Part shown: positions 53,365-62,872 of the stretch, piece by piece
Layout of the letters: each line of letters opens with the position of its first letter
Numbering within the stretch: position 1 is the stretch's first letter
NCBI GenBank assembly: GCA_964016885.1
Contig: OZ024744.1
Location: forward strand, 116,191,302 to 116,255,301
DNA from: Eledone cirrhosa
Taxonomy: Eukaryota; Mollusca; Cephalopoda; Octopoda; Eledonidae
Direction of reading: 5' to 3'
Length of the DNA: 64,000 nt
Translations under genes and position numbers: made by a program
Notes under the pieces: generated by a model
What the model was told of the DNA's origin: nothing
What the model saw: the letters and a program-made list of their open reading frames with translations, nothing else
The model's database searches: none

Positions 53365-53897
53365 ACAAAAGCAAATGTATACACATTTAGGCCTCGCGTG
53401 CATTTAAGAAATTAGGTAAACACTAAGGAAAGCAATCACTTTAATTGACTCCAAACCCTATTTGATAAATTAATATTAAAAATATCGAACCCGTCCAATA
53501 AGGTAGTATAATATTAGCTGTAGTTTAAGTCATTAAAGTATATAAACTTTAATGTATCGTTACAAATGTTTACAAAAAGGAATAAAATTATACTATCATA
53601 TACGCAACGATATCTAAAAAACTGACTTAAGTAGAATTAAGGTAGGCTAATGGGGACAGAATTGACGAAATATATGGAGGGTGCGAAGTGGCATAAAATA
53701 TATTCGATATACTATAATAAATAACAGAACGGAGCATAAAAGAGGCGGGGGTTAAATATAATCATATTCAATCTGGAGGGGTTGACAATAAGTTTATGTG
53801 CGCATGGGGGGGGGGAGGGGGGTTGTCGATAGATAAATCAGAATAGACTTAGAAATAAAAATAGAATTAAAAATAAAATTAAAATTAAAGTTAATAA

Positions 53898-53932
<35 letters not shown>

Positions 53933-54136
53933 TATAAAGATAATAGAATAACGTAAGTGGCGTAAAGTGTGTAATCTTATGTATACTAACAAGGTGTAAT
54001 AGTGAAGACATAGATATGGTACAGTAGCCAAATGATTATGAGAGCTAGAATGAAGAGTCATCAAAAACCAATGGTAACATTAATGTTGGCAAACCAAAAG
54101 AACCCAAACAAAAAACTAAGTAATGGAATATATCTG
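53365..54136 (-). other. 3' non-coding region of the Penelope-like element
   Basis: AT-rich, no gene seen. Holds a G-run tract (GGGGGGGGGGAGGGGGG at ~53806-53822, G-quadruplex prone) and an A/TA microsatellite at ~53897-53937. It lies between the ORF stop and the 3' pLTR. Confidence 0.7.
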
Positions 54137-56830
54137 CTAATGGGTACAATTTGTACTACTAGAACATTTGGGTTTATAATAAAAATAAGAATTAGAAATG
54201 GCATGGGGGCAAGAAGAGAATATCTCAGACTTTCTATTCAGTAAGGGTACGCTAGAGAAAATAATAGAGTGTGTCTCAAGTATACAGAGATTACAAAACT
54301 TACTATGTGCAGAAAGGTGGTTAGATCGTGCTACTAAACCCCAGTTAAGGCTATATGGTATATAAGCTCCCTTAAGATCCCAGATATAATGCGCTAAAGA
54401 GGTAGAATTCTTAAACCTAACATGTTTGAAGTTAGAGATATGAGAGTTAAACCTAGTCTTAAAAGTGTTTGAAGTAGATCCTATATACGTTCTTTTAGAG
54501 GAATTAGTTATAACCTCGCAAGCGTAGACAATGTTCTTAGAAAGGCAGTTACCGTTTAGAGGGCAGTTAGCACTCACTCTACAATTGCACTTCCGGGTGT
54601 TATTGGTTGGCTCGAGTGGTGATGTATTACACGTAGGACCTCTATTAGATAAGGACTGTTCTGGTGGTAAAGCATTGTCCGATCCATTCAGACTAGTAGT
54701 ATGTAGAGAGGAGAATCCATCCCTAATTTTCCTATTATTAGTGCTAGCTAAATGAGAACTAATATTAGGGGTGGTAGAGAATGAGAGTTTAATAACATTT
54801 TTATTAAAAATACCAAGGTATTTGTGAGAAGGGGGGAAATTTTTCTCTAAGATAGTGAAGAAAGACCTAGGGATATTAGTTGATACATCCTGATTATATG
54901 GCGGGTTGAAATAAGTATTTAATCGCCTTCTATTTTTATTTTTATTCTTATCGACCCTACCTCTATCAAAAGTCCCACCGTCGAGACTAGGGTTACTATC
55001 GGGAATAGTTGAAGCCACATTCATAGAATCAGCCATAATTTCGTTATGCCTATTATAGTTTCTACCTCCAGTAGATCCGCTGTTGTCCGGAATCCCTACA
55101 AGAGGATTAAGGCCAATGATAGGAGCAGTAGGAGCAACATTATTAGAATAAGATCTAGCCAAACCAACACCAATGCGTGAGCGCACAAGGGGCTCGACTT
55201 GTCTCCTAGAGGTATTATATTTGCTATTACGAGTCAGGTGGGATAACTTATGGGTGGGTTCAGATACTCCTATATAAGTTCTACGGTTACTATGTTTGCT
55301 ACTCCCATTCATGGCCATGTTATGTGATATAATGTTATTATTATTAAGAGTAAGCGGAGACTTTCTAAGGTTACTATTATTATAATTTATTTTACTAGAG
55401 TGACCTGAATTTGCTAGGGCATTATTGTAGTACTCCGCATGTTCATTAAAAGTTCCTATGTCCTTAGATAGTGTGGAAATCCTATTAGAAACGCCCTTAA
55501 TTATAGAGTTTATCATAGACTTAGGGTGGTTAGAGTTGGGGCTAACATAAGAAAGAATTTTATTAGGCTTATGGAAGGGTTTAAAATTATTAGTGGCCAA
55601 GTCCAAAGTCACATCTAAAAAGTTAACCGCTCTATCATTTCTATCTATCGTGATTGAAAGGTTGTAGCTTTTAAAAAACCTATAAAGCTTCTTCTTATTA
55701 TGTTCTACATTGTTGGTGCTAGAGTTAATTACAAACAATGCATCATCACGATATAGTCCGCCTATAAGGTGCGGGAAGGTAGCGTATAGTTCATTAAGGA
55801 GGAACAACCCAACAAGATCAGTAACCTGGGCCGAATCACTCGAACCCATTGTAACGTCGAAATTATTGGGCGTGTTTTTACGGGTCCAAAATATGTCCTC
55901 AAATTTAATAATAGTTTTACGGGCTGCTAGTATAATATCTACCTGCGGTCGTGTAAGGCTGGACACTCTCATGGCCATCATTAAGGCTTTATTGAGGAGG
56001 ATGGGTGAAATTGATGTGTAGTAGGCATCAATATCGAATTGGATAAACTTATTAGATTCAAGTCTATTAATCCCAGAGAACCAATCTATAACTTCCCTAG
56101 TGTTCCCCCATAGGTTAAAATTAACCTTATCCCTAACATCTGGTATAATAAGGTCAAGGATTTTTTTACTGATAATGGCTATATCCGACTTAGAAGGACA
56201 GATAAGTCTAACTGAGGGGTTACTAATAAAATCAACCTTATGGTCCTTAAGTGTGAATCTCGGTTCTCGAGGGTAATATGGCTGGGTATACTTATCGAGT
56301 CCGAGGTCAGAGACTATTCTAAGGCCCTCACTGTTGATGTGGTTCAAATTCTCAAGCGTAGTTTTTTTATAGTTTCTATATAACTCTTTATAAATAAAAT
56401 CGCGGTATGTACTATAGTCCATGGAGTATAGATTCTTAGTCTTATCTGCCGGGACCAGAATGGACTTATTCTCACCGAAACCCTTAACAATATTTTAAAG
56501 TCTGGACTGGAATTTATCAAAATTACTATTGTTTCAATGTCTATTATTTGGCCTAAGCCTAACATTTTTGACCAGAGAGAGTAAGTCACCTTCGAAACTA
56601 TCTAATAGTATGTTGTGTGGTGGGCTCTTATAAGTTTTGAAGCCGTAGTTATTAAAATTTGTTCTATTCCTGGGGTCCTTCCTATTCTTATTATTATCGT
56701 AGTGGAACGCACGCCATCTAATACTTTTTACAAATGAGTTAACACTAGCTATCAGTAGTTTTTGGTAAGTATTCTTAGAGGGGGTGGGAATATTTTTCAG
56801 AGATAAAGGCAAGTAACTCTTTGTTAGCAT
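54137..56830 (-). pseudogene. Penelope-like RT with C-terminal GIY-YIG endonuclease (two in-frame stops)
   Basis: One minus-strand frame of about 898 codons, uninterrupted for its last 761 codons (from 56422). The N-terminal part (FEGDLLSLVKNVRLR) matches the leader of animal RT/GIY-YIG proteins, as does the LVPADKT motif. RT motifs follow: FTLKDHK, FDIDAYYTSISP, MGSSDSAQVTDLVGLFLLNE, and the catalytic YRDD at 55753-55742 where most RTs have YxDD. Then FLDVTLDL and a ~200-residue Asn/Ser-rich linker, FNPPYNQDVSTNI, a Cys cluster (CNCRVSANCPLNGNC) and the GIY-YIG domain (VYACEV, then TYIGSTSNTFKTRFNSH near residue 644 of the 761). Stops are TGA at 56534-56536 and TAA at 56495-56497, both upstream of the RT core. 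RT plus endonuclease perform target-primed insertion. Subfamily not assigned. Confidence 0.9.
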
Positions 56831-57011
56831 ACTGTCAGATAAAAATATATAGAGGCCAAAATACCAGTATATATGTGAGTAAGCTCAACCTGTCGGGAGC
56901 AGTTACAAGGATTAGAATACTGGAGCGTGTTTGAGTCAAACACCCTCTTCGTATTATAGAAATGACAGTAAAGGTATAGCTCAATGCAGTTAAACAGAGC
57001 CAAAAAATTAA
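56831..57011 (-). other. Leader of the Penelope-like element
   Basis: About 180 bp between the 5' pLTR and the first ATG of the ORF. AT-rich; nothing recognisable beyond its position. Confidence 0.55.
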
Positions 57012-58225
57012 GAGAGTAAAACAAAGAATCCTTTAATACATCAAAAGTTTTTATTAGCCGACAATGTTTCGTCCTATTAAGGACTCATCAGGGCAATCAA
57101 AACAACAAGAGGTAATATCGGCAGATACAAGCCAGAAACTCTGAAGAATATGGAGTGTACATACACTAATGTCTTACAAAAATATATGATAATAAAAATG
57201 AAAATAAAGATAAAAATAATAAAAATATATAATAAGAATAACTAAGGATGTAGATAACATTAAGAACCATATTACAAATATAGTCCAAAGCAACCAACCT
57301 AAATCTAAACAAATTTGGTTATATAGAGCAGGAATTATATATAACACAATATAATACATTATAATAATAATATACTTTTACCAACATTAAAATTCCAAAT
57401 TAAAAATCAAAAGGTACAATATATACATGTATATATGTGCGCGCACACACACACACACACACACACATATAACAACCCACACATCTATGTTCGACTACAC
57501 AAAAATTAAGCCCTATTAGAAGTTTGAATATTAAAAATAAGCATGGTAAGAGTGAAAATAATACTAATACATCTACCCAATATACATGAGGCAATAATAT
57601 GATATAATTACAAGAAACACACATAACAAATAATAAACAACAAAATTATATAATTCAATATAATATAATAATAAAATAGATAGGTAATCCCCGGTTAATT
57701 TACAGAAACAATATAGATGTCACAATAAAATACAATGATAAAACGTTAACAGTGTATTAACATATATCATAAACAATATATACAAATTGATTCATACTGG
57801 GTTACAGAATAAATGAGGAAATATAAATTATATAATACTCAAAAAAACTATAATGGTACAGGGAAAAATTATGATGTTCCAGAAAAAAATATGATGCTAC
57901 AGAAAAAAATATATACAGACATCTAACATGATATGTAAAGTCTAAATATCATAATGTTACATATTACAATATTACAAAAATCCAGACATCTTACATGATA
58001 TATAAAGTTTAAATATCATAATGTTACATATAATGAACAGTAAGTAATAAGGATCAATAATACATATAATATAATATAATATATTATAAAATTGGCATAA
58101 AATAAATACTTATAATTACAAGGTTAGTAGACAGACATATGTGGATGAGTGAGCGAAGCCAGACAGTGAATAGTAAATAGAATATAGAATAAAACAAATA
58201 AATACAATCAACCGGAAATTACAAA
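57012..58225 (-). repeat. 5' pseudo-LTR of the Penelope-like element
   Basis: 1,214 bp copy of 52157-53364 with few differences (for example a longer AC microsatellite at ~57440-57467). It ends at ACCGGAAATTACAAA, then 17 bp lead into the inverted fragment that hosts element B. Confidence 0.9.
57053..57098 (-). ncRNA. Hammerhead ribozyme in the 5' pLTR (core intact)
   Basis: Minus strand: stem I GCC (57094-57092), core CUGAUGA (57091-57085), stem II GUCC (57084-57081), loop UUAAUA, GGAC (57074-57071), GAAA (57070-57067), short stem III CAUUG, cleavage after GUC at 57060, stem I GGC (57059-57057). Stem I continues past a GAUU/UAAU internal loop into a U-rich/A-rich helix, the loop position used for tertiary contacts in natural type-I hammerheads. 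All core bases are present. Hammerheads in Penelope pLTRs are established; activity here is inferred. Confidence 0.87.
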
Positions 58226-58228
58226 TCC

Positions 58229-58247
58229 ACAAACATCCACATATGTC
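58229..58247 (+). mobile_element. Inverted Penelope pLTR fragment, left of element B
   Basis: Short stretch CATCCACATATGTC, the reverse complement of pLTR sequence near 58133-58147. It joins perfectly to the fragment at 60037 once element B and one copy of its TGTC target duplication are removed. Confidence 0.7.
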
Positions 58248-58674
58248 TGTAGTAAGAGTTGCCTCCCCTGCCACGACAATCGAATCGCTGTTCTCTAGAC
58301 AGGAAGTAGGTGGAGTTGCTTCCCTTTGGGATTGACCAAACTCCCTAGTGGTCACTTCCGGTCAACAGAGATAAAAGGAGCGATTAACCGCGAAATCTCT
58401 CTCTCGCCTCCTGATTCCTGAAGTGGTAACATCTTCGACCATAGCTGGTGATTCTTTCTGGACGACCCTTTCGTTACCAGCACAATGCAGCTCACCAGCC
58501 TGAGATGAGAGCGCCAAGATATTTCTACCAACTTCACAATGGTATTATTGCCATCGGGTAACAACCCTTTACATTATACACCTTTGACTTCTATGAAGTA
58601 AAACTTTATCACACACACCAGTACTCTTTGTCTTTTATATTATGTTGCATGTGCACCGATATCTATTTCCTAAA
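58248..58674 (+). repeat. 5' LTR of B
   Basis: TGTAGTAAGAGTTGCC...ATTTCCTAAA. Followed by one G and then the PBS. The 70-residue minus-strand open frame inside it recurs in the 3' LTR only because the LTRs are identical. Confidence 0.9.
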
Positions 58675-58675
58675 G

Positions 58676-58692
58676 TGGTGACCCCGACGTGA
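58676..58692 (+). other. tRNA-Trp primer-binding site of B
   Basis: TGGTGACCCCGACGTGA, a perfect 17-base complement of the tRNA-Trp 3' end, on the + strand. Identical to the sites of A1 and A2. Confidence 0.9.
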
Positions 58693-58900
58693 TGAACGGC
58701 TGCGTGTTCGTATCACGTTAAGGTTACCAATATAGCGAGGATACTGGATTGTATGGATGTAACAAAACGAGACATGGTTTGTATGTATAATATTTAATTA
58801 ACGGTAGATAGTATACTTGACATGTCAAAGATAGATGTTAGAATGAAACAAAGTTAGTAGTTACCGTTTTGATTGCCAGGCAAACGCGGCTGGCAGAGGA

Positions 58901-58920
58901 CGCCTGGCTAAGGCCAGGCG
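58901..58920 (+). other. Perfect 8-bp hairpin in B internal region
   Basis: CGCCTGGC-TAAG-GCCAGGCG, about 210 bp downstream of the PBS. Position and GC-rich stem fit a packaging or dimerisation element, but that role is only a guess. Confidence 0.5.
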
Positions 58921-59244
58921 CCTGTTGGCCAAATTAATGGCAGAGCCAAATGTGAGGCTCTTGACCAGGTGCCGAAAAGGCAATGAGAGAAAGGAAGCTT
59001 AAAGTTGTTAGTTTTATAGGGCTCTGACCGGAAGTCGCAGAAAGGGTTCCACCTCCCGTCTAGATCCCAATCAAAACAAGGGAGACAACCGCTACATAAC
59101 CTCCCGCCAGAATTTTAGTGTATAAAAATCGAAATGAAAATATGTAGCAAGTTGGCGAGAATGTTGTAACAGGCATGAAAATTACGACAAAAGAATGTTC
59201 GGAAAAATCAATGATAGATATCAAGGTAGCCAACCGCTCTTGGC

Positions 59245-59300
59245 CAGCAACAGCAATACAGCAGCAGCAGCAACAGCAACAGCAATACAGCAACTCAGCT
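59245..59300 (+). repeat. CAG/CAA microsatellite inside B
   Basis: Tandem CAGCAA, CAATACAG and CAG triplets. It lies in non-coding internal sequence with no long frame around it, so it is not a polyglutamine gene. Confidence 0.8.
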
Positions 59301-59609
59301 TCACCAACAACCAAAGCCAGAGAATTAATTTTTGCAGCACTCTTCCTGTGAGAAAATCCATTTGGATGTTGGAAATTTCACGATATACCACATAACAGAA
59401 ACCACCTGCATTCATTCTCTGGAACACACTTTCTTTCCTGCTGTCATGTGATTGCACACCTGTGAACTATATTTTGTACATTTGAACTTTTGACTTTTCT
59501 TACTTCCATTACTCTGTACCATATTTTTCATGCCTCTTACATGCTCGCCATCTTACTCCATGCATGCTTCTTTCGATTTTTTATGTTTTAAAAATCTGGC
59601 GGGGGATAC

Positions 59610-60036
59610 TGTAGTAAGAGTTGCCTCCCCTGCCACGACAATCGAATCGCTGTTCTCTAGACAGGAAGTAGGTGGAGTTGCTTCCCTTTGGGATTGACCA
59701 AACTCCCTAGTGGTCACTTCCGGTCAACAGAGATAAAAGGAGCGATTAACCGCGAAATCTCTCTCTCGCCTCCTGATTCCTGAAGTGGTAACATCTTCGA
59801 CCATAGCTGGTGATTCTTTCTGGACGATCCTTTCGTTACCAGCACAATGCAGCTCACCAGCCTGAGATGAGAGCGCCAAGATATTTCTACCAACTTCACA
59901 ATGGTATTATTGCCATCGGGTAACAACCCTTTACATTATACACCTTTGACTTCTATGAAGTAAAACTTTATCACACACACCAGTACTCTTTGTCTTTTAT
60001 ATTATGTTGCATGTGCACCGATATCTATTTCCTAAA
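59610..60036 (+). repeat. 3' LTR of B
   Basis: Virtually identical to 58248-58674. Preceded by the purine-rich GGCGGGGGATAC. Ends ...CCTAAA, followed by the target duplication TGTC. Confidence 0.9.
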
Positions 60037-60259
60037 TGTCTGTCTACTAACCTTGTAATTATAAGTATTTATATATTTTATAATATATTATATTATATTA
60101 TATGTATTATTGATCCTTATTACTTACTGTTCATTATATGTAACATTATGATATTTAAACTTTATATATCATGTAAGATGTCTGGATTTTTGTAATATTG
60201 TAATATGTAACATTATGATATTTAGACTTTACATATCATGTTAGATGTCTGTATATATA
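60037..60259 (+). mobile_element. Inverted Penelope pLTR fragment, right of element B
   Basis: Reverse complement of pLTR sequence at about 57911-58140 (TGTCTGTCTACTAACCTTGT, down to ATGTTAGATGTCTGTATATA). It ends in a TATATAT stretch shared with the satellite, a likely microhomology junction. An inverted end fragment is common at Penelope insertions. Confidence 0.85.
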
Positions 60260-61772
60260 TGTCAGCAACGTATACCTTCCTGCCAGATTGTTGATCGTAT
60301 ATACTTACCTTATGCATATTAACGGGTGAGTAGCCCAATTTGCATAGCGAGTGTGTTAATCGGTCGGGTGCACCGTAAAAGATAAACGGAAAAAAAGGAA
60401 ACAAAATTTCATTTCCCACTCTTAGTAAGGCTGTTACTTAAATATAAGTATGTACACGTACATACACATATGTATACAGACGTACGGTTGTATGTATATA
60501 TATATACATACATGCACACATATATACATGTACGTATGGATTCACCGAACATTTATTATAATACTCGGTGTGTTTGTAAACACACATCCCGTATTAAGCC
60601 GTAGTGTCTAGCAATCATCGTTGCTGGTTTGTTCAACACTGACAAAGGAACGCTGTACTAGTTTCAAGCTTATTAGCTATCTTCAGCAACGTATACCTTC
60701 CTGCCAGATTGTTGAACGTATATACTTACCTTATGCATAATAACGGGTGAGTAGCCCAATTTGCATATCAAGTGGGTTAATCGGCCGGGTGCACCTAAAA
60801 CGATAAACGGAAAAAAATTAAACGAAATTTCATTTCCCACTCTTAGTACGGCTGTTACTTAAATATAAGTATGTACACGCACATACACATATGTATACAT
60901 ACGTACAATAGTATGTATATATATATACATACATGCACACATATATACATGTACGTATGGATTCACCGAACATTTATTATAATGCTCGGTGTGTTTGTAA
61001 ACACACATCCCGTATTAAGCCGTAGTATCTAGCAACCATCGTTGCTCGTTTGTTCAACACTGACAAAGGAACGCTGTACTAGTTTCAAGCTTATTAGCTA
61101 TCATCAGCAACGTATACCTTCCTTCCAAATTGTTGAACGTATATACTTACCTTATGCATATTAACGGCGGAGTAGCCCAATTTGCATATCGAGTGGGTTA
61201 ATCGGCCGGGTGCACCGAAAACGATAAACGGAAAAAATGAAACGGAATTTCATTCCCCACTCTTAGTACGGCTGTTACTTAAATATAAGTATGTACACGT
61301 ACATACACATATGTATACAGAAGTACAGTATTATGTATATATATATACATACATGCACACATATATACATGTACGTATGGTTTCACCGAACATTTATTAT
61401 AATGCTCGGTGTGTTTTTAAACAAACATCCCGTATTAAGCCGTAGTGTCTAGCAACCATCGTTGCTCGTTTGTTCAACACTGACAAAGGAACGCTGTACT
61501 AGTTTCAAACTTATTAGCTATCGTCAGCAACGTATACCTTCCTGCCAGATTGTGGAACGTAATTAATTACCTTATGCATATTAACGGCTGAGTAGCCCAA
61601 TTTGGATATCGAGTGGATTAATCGGCCGGATGCACCTAAAGCGATAAACGGGAAAAAATGAAACGAAATTTCATTCCCCACTCTTAGTACGGCTGTTACT
61701 TAAATATAAGTAAGTACACGTACATACACATATGTATACAGACGTACAGTAGTGTGTATATATATATACATA
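60260..61772 (-). repeat. ~420-bp hammerhead-bearing satellite, right block
   Basis: About 3.6 units of the 30013-52156 satellite, resuming at GTCAGCAACGTATACC, inside the ribozyme region. It ends at TATATATACATA where the 5' LTR of Gypsy-2 begins. The array is therefore one block split by the Penelope/B insertion. Confidence 0.9.
61066..61120 (-). ncRNA. Hammerhead ribozyme with canonical CUGAUGA core in the satellite
   Basis: Best satellite example. Minus strand: outer stem AAGG (61120-61117), internal loop, stem I ACGUUG (61113-61108), core CUGAUGA (61107-61101), stem II AGCU (61099-61096), loop AAUA, AGCU (61091-61088), GAAA (61086-61083), GUA ending at 61077, predicted cut between 61077 and 61076, stem I CAGCGU (61076-61071), outer stem CCUU (61069-61066). 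Stem III ACUAGU is palindromic, fitting a dimeric hammerhead. The 10.1-11.1 pair is U-U. Not tested for activity. Confidence 0.75.
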
Positions 61773-62007
61773 TGTAGTAAGACGCCTCACGCTCCTTGAT
61801 AGAACAACGCCGGTTGAGAACGCCAGAAAGAAAAGACAGACAGCCACTGGAAAGCCGACGGATCACACGCCAGAAACCAGCCTCTGTAGAACACCATTGT
61901 TTGTGCTACATCAAAAAATAAATGTATATTTCATCTCTAATTTCTGCTGTTGAAATAATTATTATGTCACTCGTATCTCGATAACATCTATAACTAATAC
62001 TGCTAAA
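61773..62007 (+). repeat. 5' LTR of Gypsy-2
   Basis: 235 bp, TGTAGTAAGACG...ACTGCTAAA, with AATAAA at 61917-61922. The last ~110 bp is homologous to the end of the family-A LTR (AATTTCTGCTGTTGA, TATTATGTCACTCGT), evidence that A derives from or depends on this family. Confidence 0.92.
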
Positions 62008-62008
62008 G

Positions 62009-62022
62009 TGGTGACCGACGTA
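62009..62022 (+). other. Altered tRNA-Trp primer-binding site of Gypsy-2
   Basis: TGGTGACCGACGTA: the same site as in A and B but lacking two C residues after TGGTGACC and with a G-to-A change. The first eight bases still pair with tRNA-Trp CCA-end sequence. It may be a decayed site. Confidence 0.75.
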
Positions 62023-62872
62023 AGAATTTAACGCAGCCCTTCTTTTTCACGTTGCCGGCCTTTTTTTCGCAACTTGTGAAAATAAAAAATATTCCTTTTA
62101 AAATTATCGAAAAATTAGTAGTATTTCAAAAAACCTTTTGCTACACTCGACAACAACAACGACAGCAGCATCAGCGACAACATTGTTTAACCACTGACCA
62201 AAACAGGGAATAGTGAGTGGCAGCTTCATAGCCTTACCGACGCAAACCACCACACATCGGAAATATCAAAACGATTCATTCGTGTCGATAATTGAGAGCA
62301 ACTTTTTTTTATTCACTTGAATATTTCATTTCCGTTGCCAACTTTTTCGCAACTTACAGAAGAAAAAAGAAAAAAGTGTATTTTTCCAAGGTGGCGTTGC
62401 GTTCCTTCCCCGTTTTGTAACGGACACATTTTTTGAATTGCGTATGTCTTCCATGACTGATCAAGAGAGAAGAGACTAAACTTTTTTTTGTGAACATAAC
62501 TGCCCCGCATGTGGATATACATGCCTTACCTTTTTCTAAGGGATTTTTAGCCACTGGCTACCTTTGTTGATATCCAACGCGGATATATTTAAAAAACAAC
62601 AACATTTTTTTCCTCCTCTTTTTTACCTTATTTGATTTGGCTGGTTCGTTGAAGCAACGCGAGGGGACAGACGTTGAAGGAAAATTTTATTTTAAAAGAT
62701 ATATATCTGTATCTTATGTATTTTTCATATTTCCTTATGTTTTGAATGTCTGTTTCTTTTTGCCCTTTAACTTTTTCTCAATATTGGCTGTTCTCTTTTT
62801 ACTGTACAAGGGTACATTAATTGCTCTTTAGATATATATGTATATATATTTGTTTTAATTTTAAAAGTTGAC
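62023..62872 (+). other. Leader of Gypsy-2
   Basis: About 850 bp of T/A-rich sequence without a credible gene between the PBS and gag. Short open frames on both strands here match nothing I recognise. Contains an AATATTCCTTTT segment also found just downstream of the PBS in A1/A2. Confidence 0.7.

Larger units (their letters stand above)
52157..58225 (-). mobile_element. Penelope-like element with direct terminal repeats (pLTRs)
   Basis: Minus-strand retroelement within the ~420-bp satellite. In element orientation: 5' pLTR (58225-57012), short leader, ORF encoding RT and GIY-YIG endonuclease (56830-54137), 3' region (54136-53365) and 3' pLTR (53364-52157). The two pLTRs repeat directly with a 4,855-bp period, the partial-tandem organisation typical of Penelope-like elements, which do not make true LTRs. 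A hammerhead lies near the 3' end of each pLTR. An inverted partial copy of the pLTR follows on the right (60037-60259), another usual feature. The satellite phase jumps ~200 bp across the insertion. Confidence 0.88.
58248..60036 (+). mobile_element. Young non-autonomous LTR retrotransposon B
   Basis: Complete 1.79-kb + strand element with 4-bp duplication TGTC at 58244-58247 and 60037-60040. LTRs of 427 bp (58248-58674, 59610-60036), tRNA-Trp PBS (58676-58692), ~0.94-kb internal region and PPT (GGCGGGGGATAC). The LTRs differ by only about one base that I can see (ACCC against ATCC near 58468/59830), so the insertion is recent. The internal region has no gag or pol; it holds a perfect hairpin (58901-58920) and a CAG/CAA microsatellite (59245-59300). 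PBS, LTR start TGTAGTAAG, LTR end TAAA and the CGCCATCTTACTCCA block are shared with the Gypsy element. Confidence 0.9.

Noticed and set aside
52157..58225. Reading the 1.2-kb direct repeats as true LTRs of an LTR retrotransposon
   Set aside because: No PBS or PPT next to them, and the encoded protein is Penelope-type RT with GIY-YIG and no integrase. Direct repeats of this kind are normal pLTRs.
59195..59395. Glutamine-rich frame around the CAG tract
   Set aside because: Only 66 codons, in the non-coding internal region of an LTR element, with both strands open by simple repeat.
58352..59926. Two identical 70-residue minus-strand frames as a duplicated gene
   Set aside because: They are the two LTRs of element B; identity follows from LTR structure.
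31518..61445. Short frames in the ~420-bp satellite (MYTYIHICIQTY..., MHIEWVNRPGAP..., MFVHKHTEHYNK...)
   Set aside because: They run through (TA)n/(CA)n tracts, are lost by indels in neighbouring units and match no family. The RNA fold explains the conservation better.
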